Translations under genes and position numbers: made by a program
Shown here: piece by piece, positions 1 to 12,449 of the stretch
How positions within the stretch are numbered: position 1 is the first letter of the stretch
How the letters are laid out: each line of letters opens with the position of its first letter
Assembly (NCBI GenBank): GCA_017893485.1
Contig: CM030360.1
Location: 15,063,975 to 15,127,974, forward strand
DNA from: Hemerocallis citrina
Lineage: Eukaryota > Streptophyta > Magnoliopsida > Asparagales > Asphodelaceae
Length of the DNA stretch: 64,000 bases
Reading direction: 5' to 3'
The notes under the pieces: model-generated
Database searches by the model: none
What the model was told of the DNA's origin: nothing
The model's input: only the letters and a program-made list of their open reading frames with translations

Positions 1-1
1 T

Positions 2-994
2 TGGGTGTGCATGATCACCTCCAATTGTTTTTCCCGGAACTTCATGACTGATTTTAACACCAGTCTTCCACGTAAATCATCTGCATTCTGGAAAGGAGTG
101 TGGAAGGTTACCAAACCATTTCAGTGTGGCTTAGTTCACCTTTGCACTATCGGTATGGGGACTAGGTTCTGGCTCGATCTGTGGTTTGGGAACATCAAAC
201 TATCACATGCATTCCCTAACCTCTTCCGAACGGTGGCCAACCCCGCGACCAGGGTAGCAGATTACGTGATCATTAGTGATAACCTAAAATTCTGGTCCAT
301 TCCATTCTCTATCGTTCTCCCCCCGAACCTTCAGATCGAACTGCAAGAGTTGTTTAATAGTATTAATCATTACCAATGGTTCCCGGCTGATGATTTCAAA
401 TGAAGATGGACCACAGATGGTAATTTCTCTGTGAAATCCCTTTATAAGTTTCTCAATTTCGGGGGCACAGAGGCCCCGTATGCCAAAGCCTTATGGAGCA
501 ACTGTGCGCCGCTCAAATCAAAAATTTTATCTTGGCTCGCGCTGAATAATAAGCTTTTGACTGTTGAAGTCCTTAATAAGAGGAATCTAGCCGTTGGTCA
601 GCTGTGTGTTCTAAGTGCTAGCAACCTCGAAGATGCTGAGCATTTGTTCCTTAAGTGTGTGTTCATCCAACCCCTATGGTTGATCGCGGTCAGGGCCTGG
701 CAAGCACTGACCCTGCCGGCTGTTTTCGCTTCGTGCTGGAATTTCCCTTCCCTCAGGAAAGAGTTTAGTAATTCGTGGTTTCTTTCAGTTATGGTTGTAA
801 TCTGGGTTATTTGGACAGAGCGGAACAAACGTATCTTCCAATGTACTACCTCTACGATTAATAACATCATCGACGAGTTCTTTTTTATATTAAATTTTGG
901 CCTTCCACTTTACCGGTTGAAAAAGTTGCCGCTTTGCATTTACATCGCCTAGACGATGCTTTTATATTTCCTTTGTGCAAATAATTCTTTTTAG
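2..994 (+). pseudogene. LINE A ORF2 C-terminus (zinc-binding RT-associated domain), broken
   Basis: Encodes the C-terminal zf-RVT region found after the reverse transcriptase in plant LINEs, which probably helps bind RNA or DNA during target-primed reverse transcription. Visible landmarks are a FWLDLWFGN-like block and a LSWLALNNKLLTVEVLNKRNL block. The expected Cys-X2-Cys-X8-His-X4-Cys finger keeps its first Cys, the His and the last Cys, but the second Cys reads Ser. An in-frame TGA at 401-403 sits where LINE C has Trp (TGG). A frameshift near 915 moves the conserved LHLHRLDDA tail into another frame, which ends at the TAG at 992-994. The copy is inactive. Confidence 0.88.
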
Positions 995-1329
995 TAACTT
1001 TTGTTCTCGTATAATTTATTGTTTCCCCTTGCCTTGCAGAGCTAAAAGTTTCGGGCAAGCCCGGTGGAGTCTCTTTTGTTGGTTCAGCAACTTGGCATTT
1101 GAGGCGGTGTTTTTTGCCCCCTTTTGGTAGTTTTACATCCAACCCTGGCTTTGCGATTCTCTGAGATGTGTTGTATTTTTTTTGGTGGTCCTCGGTGACT
1201 CTTTTTGTTTGCAGGCAGGCACTCTTTTGGAGGCCTGATACCTGTTGGTGATTGATCGCATTTCTAGCATGCTGACTCTTTTCTTTGGGTGCTTGTTATT
1301 TTTAAACACTTATGGTGTAGTAGTTATGA

Positions 1330-1342
1330 TCCCCTCTATTTC
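1330..1342. repeat. Target-site duplication of LINE B, left copy
   Basis: TCCCCTCTATTTC, identical to 9584-9596. It is followed directly by T6, the complement of the LINE B poly(A) tail. A 13-bp duplication is a normal length for L1-type target-primed insertion. Confidence 0.92.
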
Positions 1343-2438
1343 TTTTTTGGATGATACGGATAGAGTCAAAAGACTCCAGCCATGCATTAATCGATCAAAC
1401 ATATTACATCAAGGGTTTTACAAGAGGTAAAACAGGCAAACGAACTAAATTATTTACAGAAGAAACACGAACAACAATATATACAGAAGGACTAGAGAGA
1501 AGGCGGAAGAGACGAACTATGAAGCCGCAGTCGCTGAGAGGAAAAAGCCGACACTGCGAAACGCCGAAGCAGGAGCGCTAACGGCTAGTACACCGAACAG
1601 AGAGGCGGGGAAACGGTGAGAAATCAAGTCTCCGGCCTTGATCAGCAAAGCGAAGATACTACGATGGGGAGGGCGGCCGCGGCTCCCCAACCACCGGGGC
1701 TGACACTAAGAGCGAGCCACAGGCCAGAGGAAAGACCAAAATCGATGCCAGAACTGCAATGCAGAATCGCAACATTGCGAAAGCAGTCCAGACTGAAAAA
1801 CCCCAACCGAAATCACACAGTCCACCCAAAAAATATAACAGAAATCAACATGTAGAAAAAAAAGCCTCAACCACAAACAATCAGAACCAAACCATAGGAT
1901 ATGCATACTATAAAAGATGGGGCAGCTAAACAACAAGAACCAGCTGCACAGATTTAACCAAATAGACAAACACCTCAACCACAGCTAATCAGAACAGGAC
2001 CAAAGAGTAAGCATATTAGAAAAGAGGGAGCATCCAATCTGCCAGTACTGGCTGCACAATAAGTTACCAAGCATACCAAGATACTACAACAAATGCCCCA
2101 GATTGCTAATCACACAACAGTCAGAGACAACATAGAAGAAGTAGGGAAGGAGGAAACATAGCAGCACCAAAAAAAGAGCAAGGGCTGGGGCGGCATACCC
2201 ACCAAAACCAAAAGCCCGCAGAACACCCCACCACTAGCTGCCAATTCCACCCGCAAAACAGGGTAACCCTATACCTCAATCCTGCAATAATATAAAGAGA
2301 GAGAAAACTTCATAGCAACAAGAAACTCCATAGCAAAGCTAAAAACTCGTAAAAGAATACAAGTAAACAGGAACAAGGAGAAAACAAGCAACATAAAGCC
2401 CAGAACCAGAGTGAAACAAAAGTGAAAAGCTAGAAACG
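1343..2438 (-). other. LINE B 3' untranslated region
   Basis: About 1.1 kb between the ORF2 stop and the A-rich tail, with no coding signal. The last 60 bases carry the family 3' signature GGCTGGAGTC..GACTCTATCC, also present at 37949-37974 in LINE C. This is presumably the region recognised by the reverse transcriptase. Confidence 0.75.
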
Positions 2439-5400
2439 TTAAATTGCATTGAGATTAAGAAGGCAATGGAATGCCTTTTCCAGTTTCCCGAACATCAGGG
2501 CCTCCCTAGCTTCATTTTTTAAAGGAGAAGACCAGAAATTGAACAGGAACAAATACTCATCAATAATTGATCGAGATGAATAGGCTAACTGACGGAAAAT
2601 TCTGTTATTCCTTTCCTTCCACAAGATCCAGACAATAATCTGAAAGGATAGATGCCACGATTTGTGGAAAGAAACATATTTGGGATGCCTCGTCCAGCAC
2701 TCGTCCAGGCTGGATGGAATGACCGGCGATTCCCAGGCTAGCACCGTGATCTTCCATAGTGATCGTGCAAGGTCGCAGCCCACGAACAAGTGGTTCACAT
2801 TCTCCGAAGCAGAACTGCAAAGTGGACACAATTGGCCCCATGCGAGGCTCCTCTTGTTGAGAATGTCAACGATCAATAGTTTTTTATTGAGGGCAAGCCA
2901 GGCCAAAATTTTCGCCTTTAAAGGGGCACAGGAATTCCATACCAGGTCCGATAGAGGCCAAGAGATGCCTCTAAAGTTCAGAAAATGATAGAAAGAATGG
3001 ACCGAGTAGGTACCTGAGGTGTTCCAGTGCCAAAACAATTCTTCTTTATCCTTCCAACAAAAGTTATTGAGGGATGTAAGGAGTTCATTAAGAACAGGGG
3101 AAAGATGAAGGGGTAGAGATGTAGTAAAGGGAATCGACCACCTCCTTTGATTATTGATGGTACAATGGTAGTCAGCAACCAAAGCACGAGGATCGGAAGC
3201 CAGGCGGAAGATAGCGGGGAAAGCAGTGGCTAATGTTGAGTTACCGATCCAAAAGTCGGTCCAGAATCTCGTCATGGAGCCATCGGCGCAAGCATGGCTT
3301 AAGCCGCATTTGAACGCCGCTGACGCTTTCCACACTCCTTTCTAGAAATGGGTGGCATTACGATGAGTTTGCTCCGGGAAACTCCACCATTCATCGACCG
3401 AAAAATATCTGTCTTTGATACTAATGATCCAAGGTAAGTCCTCTTTTTTAAGAAATCTCCAGAGCCATTTACCCAGTAAGGCCAGGTTCTGGTGTCTAAG
3501 ATCTAACACCCCCAATCCGCCGACTTCCTTAGAAGAGTAGATAAGTTTCCAGTTACACAGGTGAGAGCCGGGGTTGTAATGAGGAGACCCAGACAGAAGA
3601 AATTACTTCTGATCTGATCTATCCTTTTAATAACCCAAGAAGGAATAAAGTAGAAAGGCATCATGTACAGAGGGATTGAGGAGAGAACTGAGTTGAGAAG
3701 AATCAGCCTACCACCACGGGAAAGAAGTTTCCCGGTCCAGACTGATAGCCTGGACTCCACCTTATCGATCATGGGGGACCAATCCGATTTATGGAGTTTG
3801 CCTCATCTCAGCGGGATACCCAAATACGTAATAGGAAAAGAAGCGTTTGGGCAGTTAAAGAATTCAGAAATTTCTGTCTGCTTGTTAGGTGATCCTCCCA
3901 GCCATAGGACAGACGATTTTTGAAAATTGATCGCGAGCCCTGAAGCTAATTCGAAACAATAGAGGAGTTTCAGGTTCCTCAGCGTCTGAGTATTAGGCTT
4001 GGCAAAAATGATTGTGTCATCAGCGTACTGAAGGTTCAGCACTCCATTGAAACTACGGGAGCTACCAAGACCTTCAATAACTTGAGCTTCCCAGGCATTA
4101 CGAAGGAGCTTGCTGAACACGTCGGCCACTAAAGAGAATAAAAGGGAAGACAGCGGATCCCCTTGCCTAAGACCACATTTGATTTTAAATTTGTGGCCCT
4201 CTGAACCATTAATAAGAATAGACGTGGTCCCGACAAAGAGGCTGGATTTAATCCAGGCAATCCATTTGGGCCCAAAACGTCTATGAAGCAAAATATCAAA
4301 GAGGAAGTCCCAATTGACGTTGTCGTAAGCTTTTTGAAAATCAAGCTTAAGCAGAATACCTTCCGATTTTGACTTATGAACAAGAGAGATGATTTCTTGG
4401 GCCGAGGCCACACTATCAAGAATAAAGCGATCCTTGAGGAAACCCGACTGGGCCGAATCGATAAGAAGGGAGATAACCGAGCTCAGTCTAGTAGAGAGAA
4501 CCTTCATGATGATTTTGAAGGTAGAGTTGATCAGACTAATAGGCCTAAAACTAGCCACGGAATTCGCTCCTAACAATTTAGGGATAAGAACTATATGAAC
4601 GTAGTTAATACGGTCGAAGGAGAAAGAGCCTAGGTGAAGTTCTGAGAACATTCGAAAAAGGTCATCTTTCAACCAGTTCCACAACTTTTGGAAGAAGAAG
4701 GCGGGGAAGCCGTTCGGGCCCGGTGCTGCATCACCTTTTAATGCAAACACCGTCGCTTTGATTTCTTCCAAGGAAAATGGCACCTCCAGAGAGGAAAGGT
4801 CAAGAGTTTCCTTGCCGTACAGTTGAGTCCAGTCGAGGCTAATGGCTCTTTGTTTGGAGGAACCTATAAGGTTTTTGTAGAAAGAGAGAAAGATTGATGG
4901 ATGTCATCGTCGCTCGACACCTCAATCCCATCTTGGATAATAGACGAGATATGGTTACACCGTTGTCTATGGGAAGCGAAGTTATGGAAGAATGCCGTAT
5001 TGCAGTCTCCCTCTTTGAGCCATCGAAATTTTGCTCTTTGAGCCCATTTCAGATGGTCTTGGAGAAGGATATCGGAATATTCTCTTTTGCAAGAATGTCG
5101 TTCTTCAAAAAGAGCTTCAGATATAGGACCCTGCTCCTCCATCTTATCAATCGATTCAATGGAGGATAGGTAAATTTTTTTAAGGAAATTAGTGTTAATT
5201 TGCCTTTCATTGCGCCAAATTTTGCAACCAAATTTGATCGCGTGGAGTTTCAGAAGAATAGATCCCAGTCCAGAAGAGCCTGAAACCGCTGAAAGGCATT
5301 CGACAACCATATTAACAAAAGCTTGATCTTGCAGCCAAAACTTTTTCAAACCTGAATGAGTGAGAGCGAGGAAAGAGGAAGTTGGAATGAAGTGCTATGG

Positions 5401-6079
5401 GGACATGATCAGACGAGGGATTGGGTAAAGCTTGAGCAAAAGAGTTGTGAAATTGGTTGATCCACTTATGGGGGACCAAGAAACGATCGAGCTTAGCCAT
5501 CGTGGGGTGATGACGGAGGTTCGACCAGGTGAAAGATCTACCCGATAGAAGGATGTCTGACAACTGAAGCGAACGGATGCAATCGTTGAAATGAAAAGAA
5601 CGGTTACCTAGACCAAAGTAATTCGATCTTTCTGAAGAAAATCTAGTGACATTAAAGTCACCACACAAGAAGCAAAGCTCGTTAGTAAAGGGGCGAAGCG
5701 AGAGGAATTCATTCCAGAACAGAGGTCGTCCCTCGGGAGTGGACGGACCGTAAACAGAGATCACCGAGACTTGGGTATTAAGAGGCACCCAAAAGAGCTT
5801 TACTATGAGGAAGAAGTTGAGGCGCTTGACCGCTATAAGCGAGAAGACTGCCTCTTTGAAACCGAGTAGAATGCCTCCCCTAGATCCTATGGCATCGAGG
5901 GAGATCCATTTAGAAATAGTGGACCCTCCTATAGCCCTAAGAATCGCAGGGGATGCAGATTCAAGTTTAGATTCTTGGATAGAAATGAGATCGCAATGAG
6001 AAGTAGAGATGAGATGAAAAATTGCCCTTTGTTTAACGGGACAGTTAAGCCCCCTAATGTTCCATGACAAACTAATCAT
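2439..6079 (-). pseudogene. LINE B ORF2: endonuclease, reverse transcriptase, zf-RVT; broken
   Basis: Polyprotein of about 1,210 codons. The ATG at 6079 lies 37 nt after the ORF1 stop. The APE-type endonuclease is at residues 1-230, with WNIRG (6-10), QESK (35-38), GDFN (140-143) and SDH (223-225). The reverse transcriptase follows, with LDFQKAYD, GLRQGDPLS and the catalytic YADD at 4027-4016. The zf-RVT domain has an intact C-P-L-C..H..C finger near 2828-2775. Lesions: an extra A near 5349 (+1), a lost T near 4880 (-1, restoring the endonuclease frame), Trp to TGA at 3805-3803, a frameshift near 3590, and Trp to TAG just before 3335. Known role of the family: nicking of target DNA and target-primed reverse transcription. 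Catalytic residues survive but no continuous product is possible. Confidence 0.92.
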
Positions 6080-6116
6080 TAAAACCTATGTGCTCCATGA
6101 CTCTAAACCATTCTTT

Positions 6117-8555
6117 CTACCTGATGGAGAAAGCCACCGACGATGGGGAGGAGTGGGTTAAGAAACCCAACTCCAGAGATGTGTTAATAAGCTCACGATC
6201 GGATAAATTGGCAAATTGAAGATGGTAAATCGACCCTAGTGGCGAAGGCACAGGTCCAGGCTTAACGGGGGACGCAACCTGTACCAAGTCTACTGACGAA
6301 GGGGTCAGAGGCCTGGACGTGAGAGAATCAGAAAAATGCGCTGAGGCTTGAACCCTCAACCGCGCGCTAGATATGATGAGACGAGGGGCAGAATTAAGAC
6401 CAGAGGGAGAACGGTCCCTAGAGCATCCTTTGAACAAGTACACTGAGTCTGAGGACTCAACAAAAGCGTCAACACTATGTCCAACCTTGAGGACGTGGGG
6501 ATCAGGGAGGGTAAAAGAAGATAGATTATTAGGATGTGAAGGAACCAAGAGTGGTTTCGTCGCAGGCAATGTCCCAACGGTGGGAACCGGGCGACATTGA
6601 ATCGGGAAAGAGCCCATATACTCATGCAGAGCGATATTAAGGTCGGGGGAGGCTAAAGTTTGCTCTCCCGATATGAGATAGAAAGATATATGAGGGCGAG
6701 GAGGGTTAAGGCGACAGAATAGAAAATCAACCTGATAAACTAAATGCCGAGCAAAAGAGCAAACCAAAGCATAATTGAAATTAGAAAAAATACGCTTATG
6801 AATTACCTTAGGGTTGGAAAAGTCCCGCTTCCAGTCTGCTTCCTCTTCTTCCAGCAGATCATCGTGATCGATCCAGCTAATAGCTTTCGAAGGAGAGGAG
6901 CTTTTGACCTTGATTGGGGACAACTTGGGATCAGCTGCGGCGATCGATGAGTGATGCGCTACTCTTTGGAATTTTTGCCAGTCAGATTTGAAGTGCGGAT
7001 TGATATCCCACTGGGGCTAGCTAGAAGATGGAGCTGATAGCAATGGGGCTTGAGATGCATAGACAGGAAGGGAAAGGGCCGAAGCTTGCGAAACCGTGGT
7101 CTCTTGATGAGGGCCAACAGTAGGCTGCGATGGAGGGAGAAGATTAGCGACAGTGGGAAGTTTGGACGCGCTCTTACTCGCCTGAATAGAGGGAAGATCC
7201 GGGTTGATCCAAACCAGGTTCGGTGGTTTGGCTGGGGAGATCTTCGCCTTGTTCACGGGAGGCAGAGACTTACTAGGAGGCGGGAATTTTTTCTTAGCCG
7301 GCGCTTTGTTATGAGCCTTCCAAAGAGGTTTGGAAGAAGACGAAGAGCCTGGATGGAAAGGAGAAGTGGCCGCTGAAGGCTTAGGAGCTGCCTTCGGAGG
7401 TAGAGAGAGCAACTTAGGTTCCACACCACCTGAGCGCACCGGAACGTGGTACTGAACCGATACCGGGAAAGACACAAAGCCATCCTTAAGAACGAATGCT
7501 TCAATCCGTTCTTGGGACTCAGGGATATCGAAAATTGCTTCCACTTGCATACAACCCGAAGCAAGCTTGGATGCAGAAGATATGCTAACGATATTACCAA
7601 CACATTTAGACATTGCATCCACTCGGTGCAGCGAATCGCAGAATGGCGGTAAACCGAGCAAAGATACTTTAGTGGCCACGGAATTGGGGCAGGACAACGG
7701 AGGAGTGACCTGCACCCACTTGCGAATGGAAAGGGAAATCGAACCAACCGCAAGAGAAGAGTTCTCGATCAGATCTTTCAGCAATTCGGGGGAAGGGCAG
7801 CGGATAATGACGTCGCCGTTAGAGCAAGTGCTAAGGACCCAATCCCAATCCTTCACATTGTAAGAAATACTAAGGAAAGAATTTAGGGTGAAGATTGGGA
7901 TAGTACCTCCTGAAAACGAAATGGCCCCATAAGTATCAAAATATTTCAGCCGGTCGGAAAGATCTGAAATGGGGATGAACACTAGCGAAGTCAAAGGCTT
8001 GGAGGGGATCACTGGGGGAGAAGCTTGAGAGATAGCGGGCAGGTCGATAGTCTCAATGATGCGGGAGGTAAGAGGCGGTGTAGGGAGAAGCGGAGATTTG
8101 GCGGGGGGTTTTTTGAGCTTGGGCTTGTCGGAATTATCCTCGACTAGCTTGCGATGAAGCGCAGGAAAATCAAGTGCCGCCAGTACTTGCTCCGAAATCG
8201 GGACCCCAATCATAAGCCCTAGAAGCCTTTGTAAGGTGAAACAACGAGGGCGAGCGTGGCCGGGTTTGAGGCAAAATAGACATTTCATGGTGGCTGAACA
8301 ATATTTTTTAATGTGCCCTTGCCTCAAACAAAGGAAGCAAGTAATTGGGGATAGAGAGGTAGGATGAGATGGATTAGCAGCATGAAAGGATGAGATAAGG
8401 GAGAATGGGCGGGAAATGGGGGGTTGGGAAGTTCTACGAAGCTTCCTAACCCTGGGCCCGTAAAGCCCGTTAGATATAGATCCACAAACCGGTGATACTC
8501 TATTTTTGAAGGATTTTATTCCTTTTTTAACCACTTGGACCCAAGAAAGATCCAT
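6117..8555 (-). pseudogene. LINE B ORF1: zinc-knuckle RNA-binding protein with one internal TAG
   Basis: ORF1 of a plant L1-type LINE, about 813 codons from ATG 8555. I chose this Met over the in-frame Met at 8669 because MDLSWVQVVKKG looks like a normal soluble start, whereas the longer version adds a hydrophobic stretch. Two CCHC knuckles, CFLCLRQGHIKKYC and CLFCLKPGHARPRC, lie near residues 95-125, followed by a Pro/Ser/Lys-rich segment. A single TAG at 7019-7017 splits it; the frame then stays open to 6117. The C-terminal part (LVYQVDFLFCRLNPPRPHIS) is in the same frame. ORF1 proteins coat LINE RNA. The alternative that the TAG is a genuine stop and the rest a separate ORF is less likely, because no ATG follows until far downstream. 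Confidence 0.85.
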
Positions 8556-9583
8556 GGGCCACAATAAGGAAGAGCAGAGGAAAGGCCCAGCAACTAATAA
8601 TTGAGCGGAAAGAACAACGAAGAAACTCCACCACTGTAACACTAGCGCTACAATGGAAAAATACCGCAATGGAGATCAAACTACTAGAGAGATAAGCCAG
8701 ACAATACTGGACTAGGGGAAAAGGGCTAGGGAGATAAGCCAGCCACTGTAAATCTAGTTGGAAATCCGTAAACGGAAGGATGGATCTCCAACTAGGTTAA
8801 TGAACACAATATGGGCAGACTGAGAGCTGCAAACACAATAATACCCCTATAGATCCGACAGATCTATACAAAAATCACCAAGAGCGGATCGAGGAAGAGA
8901 TCCGAGGTGGTCAGATAAACAGCAAGTAGCCCCAGAGAGCGGGGACACCACAATAGGTGGAAAACTAAGTGGGCGCTGAGAACGCACCAGGAACAAAATC
9001 AAAATAACCAGCCGAACTCACCAGCGAAGAAACGTTGAGGCAACCGAACAACAAAAACTGAGTAAATCGGGATAAGGGAGACTTACAGTGGGGGACCGCT
9101 AATAGTACTTACTAAGGCTAAGACGCCGACGACACAGGCTACCACCCAACTGAGAGCTCCAGAGCCGAGGGAAATGAAGACTTGACTCCGTAAACCTGGC
9201 TCAATCGATGCCCAGGGCGGGGAGGGAGACGCTAAAGAAAACCACGACAATCCCGGGGGGGGGGGGGGGCGACGGAAAGCTCGCGAAGCAAGGCACCCGC
9301 TGCGTGGAAGGCACACCAGACCACACGTCACAACGGAGAACAAAATCACCGCCTCGACACCGATAGAACGGAGGAAAGGCAGAGAGAAGGAGGGGAAATG
9401 GAAGGTTCAATAACTAGGGAAGTAGGGCAAGTGACGAAAAGGGTTTAGAGAAGAGGGAAGGGCGACGAGATTTAGTGAAGGGAGTTAGGGGGGAAAATGC
9501 TGATCTAGTCTGGATCTGAGGGATTAGAGAGGAAGGGGATGACTTCAGAGAGTAGTAGTCGTATAGATGAGAGAGTAGTCACC
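8556..9583 (-). other. LINE B 5' untranslated region with G15 tract
   Basis: Leader of about 1 kb before ORF1, expected to hold an internal promoter in a full-length LINE. It has no recognisable coding signal. A run of 15 G (plus strand, 9255-9269) preceded by CCC is the most striking feature. The 5' end is fixed by the target duplication at 9584-9596, so the copy appears not to be 5'-truncated. Confidence 0.7.
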
Positions 9584-9596
9584 TCCCCTCTATTTC
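9584..9596. repeat. Target-site duplication of LINE B, right copy
   Basis: Identical 13 bases to 1330-1342. Removing 1343-9596 joins the two halves of the LINE A 3' UTR. Confidence 0.92.
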
Positions 9597-10549
9597 ATAT
9601 ACAGTATTTGGTGGCATTTGTTTTTAGTTTGGCACCTGGCATTGTGTGTACGCAACTTTTTATTGCCCCTATTTTTTCGGGGGTCAATTGTACTGCATTG
9701 TGTTCTCTTTATTTGAGATGATCGTCTGTAGCAGGTTTGTATCTGACGTTGGGATTTGAGACTCGCTCGAGGTGTGGGCTTCAAGGTTTTAACCATTGTG
9801 CCCGTTTTCTAGTTTGTTTGGTGTGGAGCCCTGGTGTTTAGCTTCATCGTGTGGATCCTTTGAGGTTGATCCTGGTCTCATCGCTGACGTTAGGGTGCGG
9901 TATTGGTTTGTTATCGGTTTGCTTGTGCAGTTCCTTCTGTGTTAGAGGATTTTTGTGGTCACCTTTTCCTTCTGCTGCCTCTAGGGATTTTGGACTATAA
10001 GTGTTGTTTGGTCCTTTCTCTTTCTCCGCCCTCCGGAGCTTGAGAAGCAGTGAGAAGGGTATGCTTTTAGGCTTTCGTTTTGTTCTTTTTCTTCCAGGTG
10101 TTTGCTTTCCTCTTTCCTTGCGTCAGTTGGCACTAGAGCTTCCAGTTGCTCTGTTAGTTTTTTGGAGTCGGAGAAGGTGGCCTACCTAGCGAGTGTGAGG
10201 TCGCATTAGGCTTCTCCAGTGTGATTGTCTCCACCCCCCCTTCACGAAGTCCATTTGGCTTCCTAGATGGTAACTTGCAGATGGCGGCTTTTTGCTATTC
10301 TTCAGCCCTTTGGTGTATTCCGGTGGAGAATTAGGCGATCGTCGGACGTTTTCGTTGAATTTTGGGCAGTGTCTGGTTTTGATGTTGTATTGTTTCTCGA
10401 ATCTGATCTCTATTTGTTCGATTTTGTGTTTCGGTGTGACGTTTGTGCCTTATTTTACCTCTTGTAAAATGAGAGTGTTGTACTGAACTTTCCTTTTGTT
10501 AATAAATTTTTCGTTTGGCTGGTACCGCAAGGCACTATCCTGTTTCTCA
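9597..10549 (+). mobile_element. LINE A, 3' UTR continuation and poly(A)
   Basis: T/G-rich noncoding sequence running to CTGGTACCGCAAGGCACTAT and an A10 tract at about 10550. It lies immediately beyond the LINE B right target duplication. The summed 3' UTR (1.3 kb with the left part) is close to the 1.1 kb of LINE C. Short open frames here have no family resemblance. Confidence 0.8.
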
Positions 10550-12449
10550 AAAAAAAAAATTCTTAAATTGTCCTTTAAAAATCCCATAAATTTTCTTGAA
10601 ATTTTCTTTTGAATTGCTTAAAATTCCTTAACAATTCCTTTTAAATTCCTTATAATTTCCTTTATACTTACTTTTAAAATTACTTTAAATTTCCTTTAAA
10701 ATTTCTTTAAAATTCATTTAAAATTTCTTTCAAATTCCTTTAAAAACTCCTAAAAGTTTCTCTAAATTTTTTCTAAAATTTCTTTACAATTAATTTTAAA
10801 ATAGAACAAAAAGTCTTTCAAAATTGAGAGTATTTATGCAATTGAGAGTGCCAACTGAACCAAAAATCCTACAAAGTTCCTTTAAAGAATTGTTCTCTAA
10901 ATCCTTAACAGAGGCCATAGTTTGTTCAGAACCAAAAATATTTAATCATCATATATAAATATATCATAACATCAAGAACAAACAAATTATTCAGAACCAA
11001 CACAGAGCAAAGAGTTTATTGAGATATATTTTCATCTCTAGATCATAAGTATCCAACATATAGAAAAGAAAGAACTGAATAATATAGATATAATCCTAAA
11101 TGCATAACTATTTTGTATACTTTAAATGCACAATCAATATTACATAATATGAAACAATACATAATATGAAACAACAATTACATGACATGAAACAATTACA
11201 CAATCAATATTACATAATGAAGCAAGCTGCTGCTTCTTCTTCTGCTGCTGCTGCCAACCAAAAAAAATCAGAAATAATTATGTATTTCTATGTACATGAA
11301 ACTAAACAATACATGAAATAATTACTAGTAGGCTCAGAACACAACTTTCAGCAAGGATTTATCAAATTTGCCAAATATTTAAGCATCAGTGTAACAAAGA
11401 GATAAAAAATTGTGTCACTAGGGCTGCATTGAAATGCCATGCCAACTAGTTCAAATGCAAAAATAATCCTCCATCATATTGAAATTTACAATTGACTAAT
11501 AGGAAGTATCAAGTCCAAGTTCCATGACCAATATGAAATTCACAATTGAGTAACATGAATGATTGACTTAATCTACTCATGAACCATTTAACCTACAACA
11601 GAATTTGATAAAGCATAGTTTTCTGTTAACAAGTTTAATAAAACAAAAACAGAAGATATGTACTAGACTGTTTAAGAGTGACAATGCATATAAGCATATA
11701 AGCATATAAGCATATAAGCATAGCATAGCATATAGCCATATAAGCATAGCATAACATATAAGTAACTGGCATATAAGTCAGCATAGCATAGCATAGCATA
11801 CTAGTAGGCTTAGACTGTTTAAGCATATAAGTAACTGGCAATGCATATAAGCATATAAGCATAGAGATCAGGTAATGCTCCAGAGTAATACCCCAGAGAA
11901 CCAAAGAACCAGGTAATGCTTCTATGAGAACCAAAAAACCAAAGAACAATGTAAAGATCTCAGGTAAGAACCAAAGAAGCAAGTAAAAAACAGATAATTG
12001 ATATTTAAATGATCAGAGATGTATCTAGTATTTATAAATGCAGATACTTCATATTCATTCATTCATAAAAGCAGATAATTGATGAAAGCAAATTAATTTG
12101 CTCTTACAGCTCGTGCCACTAGTATCAATGTATCACCATAGGATGAATCTCCTTTCCAAATATATTACACTTGTTTCTTCTCCAAAACCCACAAGATTAC
12201 CTTTCAGTGTATTTATAAGATGTTTTTTTCTTCTACTAAATTAAATAGGTAATATTCAAATCCCTTATCCTTTAATGGAGATGTTAGACCTGTTTGTAAA
12301 GTCTGAAATTGCAAGAACCAACTTGATGAAATTCTAGTTTAGAGATTGCAAGAACCAACTTATGTCCAACTGTGAATCATCATTGCCTACACACACAACC
12401 AAAATAAATCGCAAGAAATTGAACCAGAAGCTTAAAATCAAGTATGAGA
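10550..12449. other. AT-rich noncoding stretch
   Basis: No gene seen. 10555-10800 is low-complexity DNA built from variants of TTCCTTTAAAATT. 11140-11220 repeats ACAATATTACATAATATGAA-like units and is followed by a TTC/TGC triplet patch (11225-11255). The remainder is plain AT-rich sequence. Confidence 0.6.
11680..11875. repeat. Imperfect GCATATAA / GCATAGCATA microsatellite
   Basis: Runs of AGCATATA and GCATA units at 11690-11810 recur at 11820-11870 after a short spacer. The reverse-strand open frame across it is only repeat translation. Confidence 0.85.

Larger units (their letters stand above)
1..1342 (+). mobile_element. LINE A, 5' part (interrupted plant L1-type LINE)
   Basis: Plus-strand non-LTR retrotransposon entering from the left edge of the window. 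It carries the C-terminal end of ORF2 and the first part of the 3' untranslated region. It stops at a 13-bp target duplication shared with the far side of LINE B and resumes at 9597. The encoded protein closely parallels the corresponding parts of LINE B and LINE C, so all three belong to one family. The reverse transcriptase and endonuclease lie outside the window. Confidence 0.9.
1343..9583 (-). mobile_element. LINE B, near-full-length L1-type LINE nested in LINE A
   Basis: An 8.24-kb minus-strand non-LTR retrotransposon. In its own 5'-to-3' direction it has a leader of about 1 kb (9583-8556), ORF1 (8555-6117), a 37-nt gap, ORF2 (6079-2439), a 3' UTR of about 1.1 kb and a short A-rich tail at 1348-1343. 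Perfect 13-bp target duplications flank it. Both proteins are interrupted by a few stops and frameshifts, so it is inactive but not very old. Its 3' end (GGCTGGAGTC..GACTCTATCC, then A-rich) matches the end of LINE C. Confidence 0.93.

Noticed and set aside
7050..7376. Plus-strand frames across LINE B ORF1 and ORF2
   Set aside because: Shadows of the minus-strand LINE proteins, with Arg/Lys-rich composition and no family motif.
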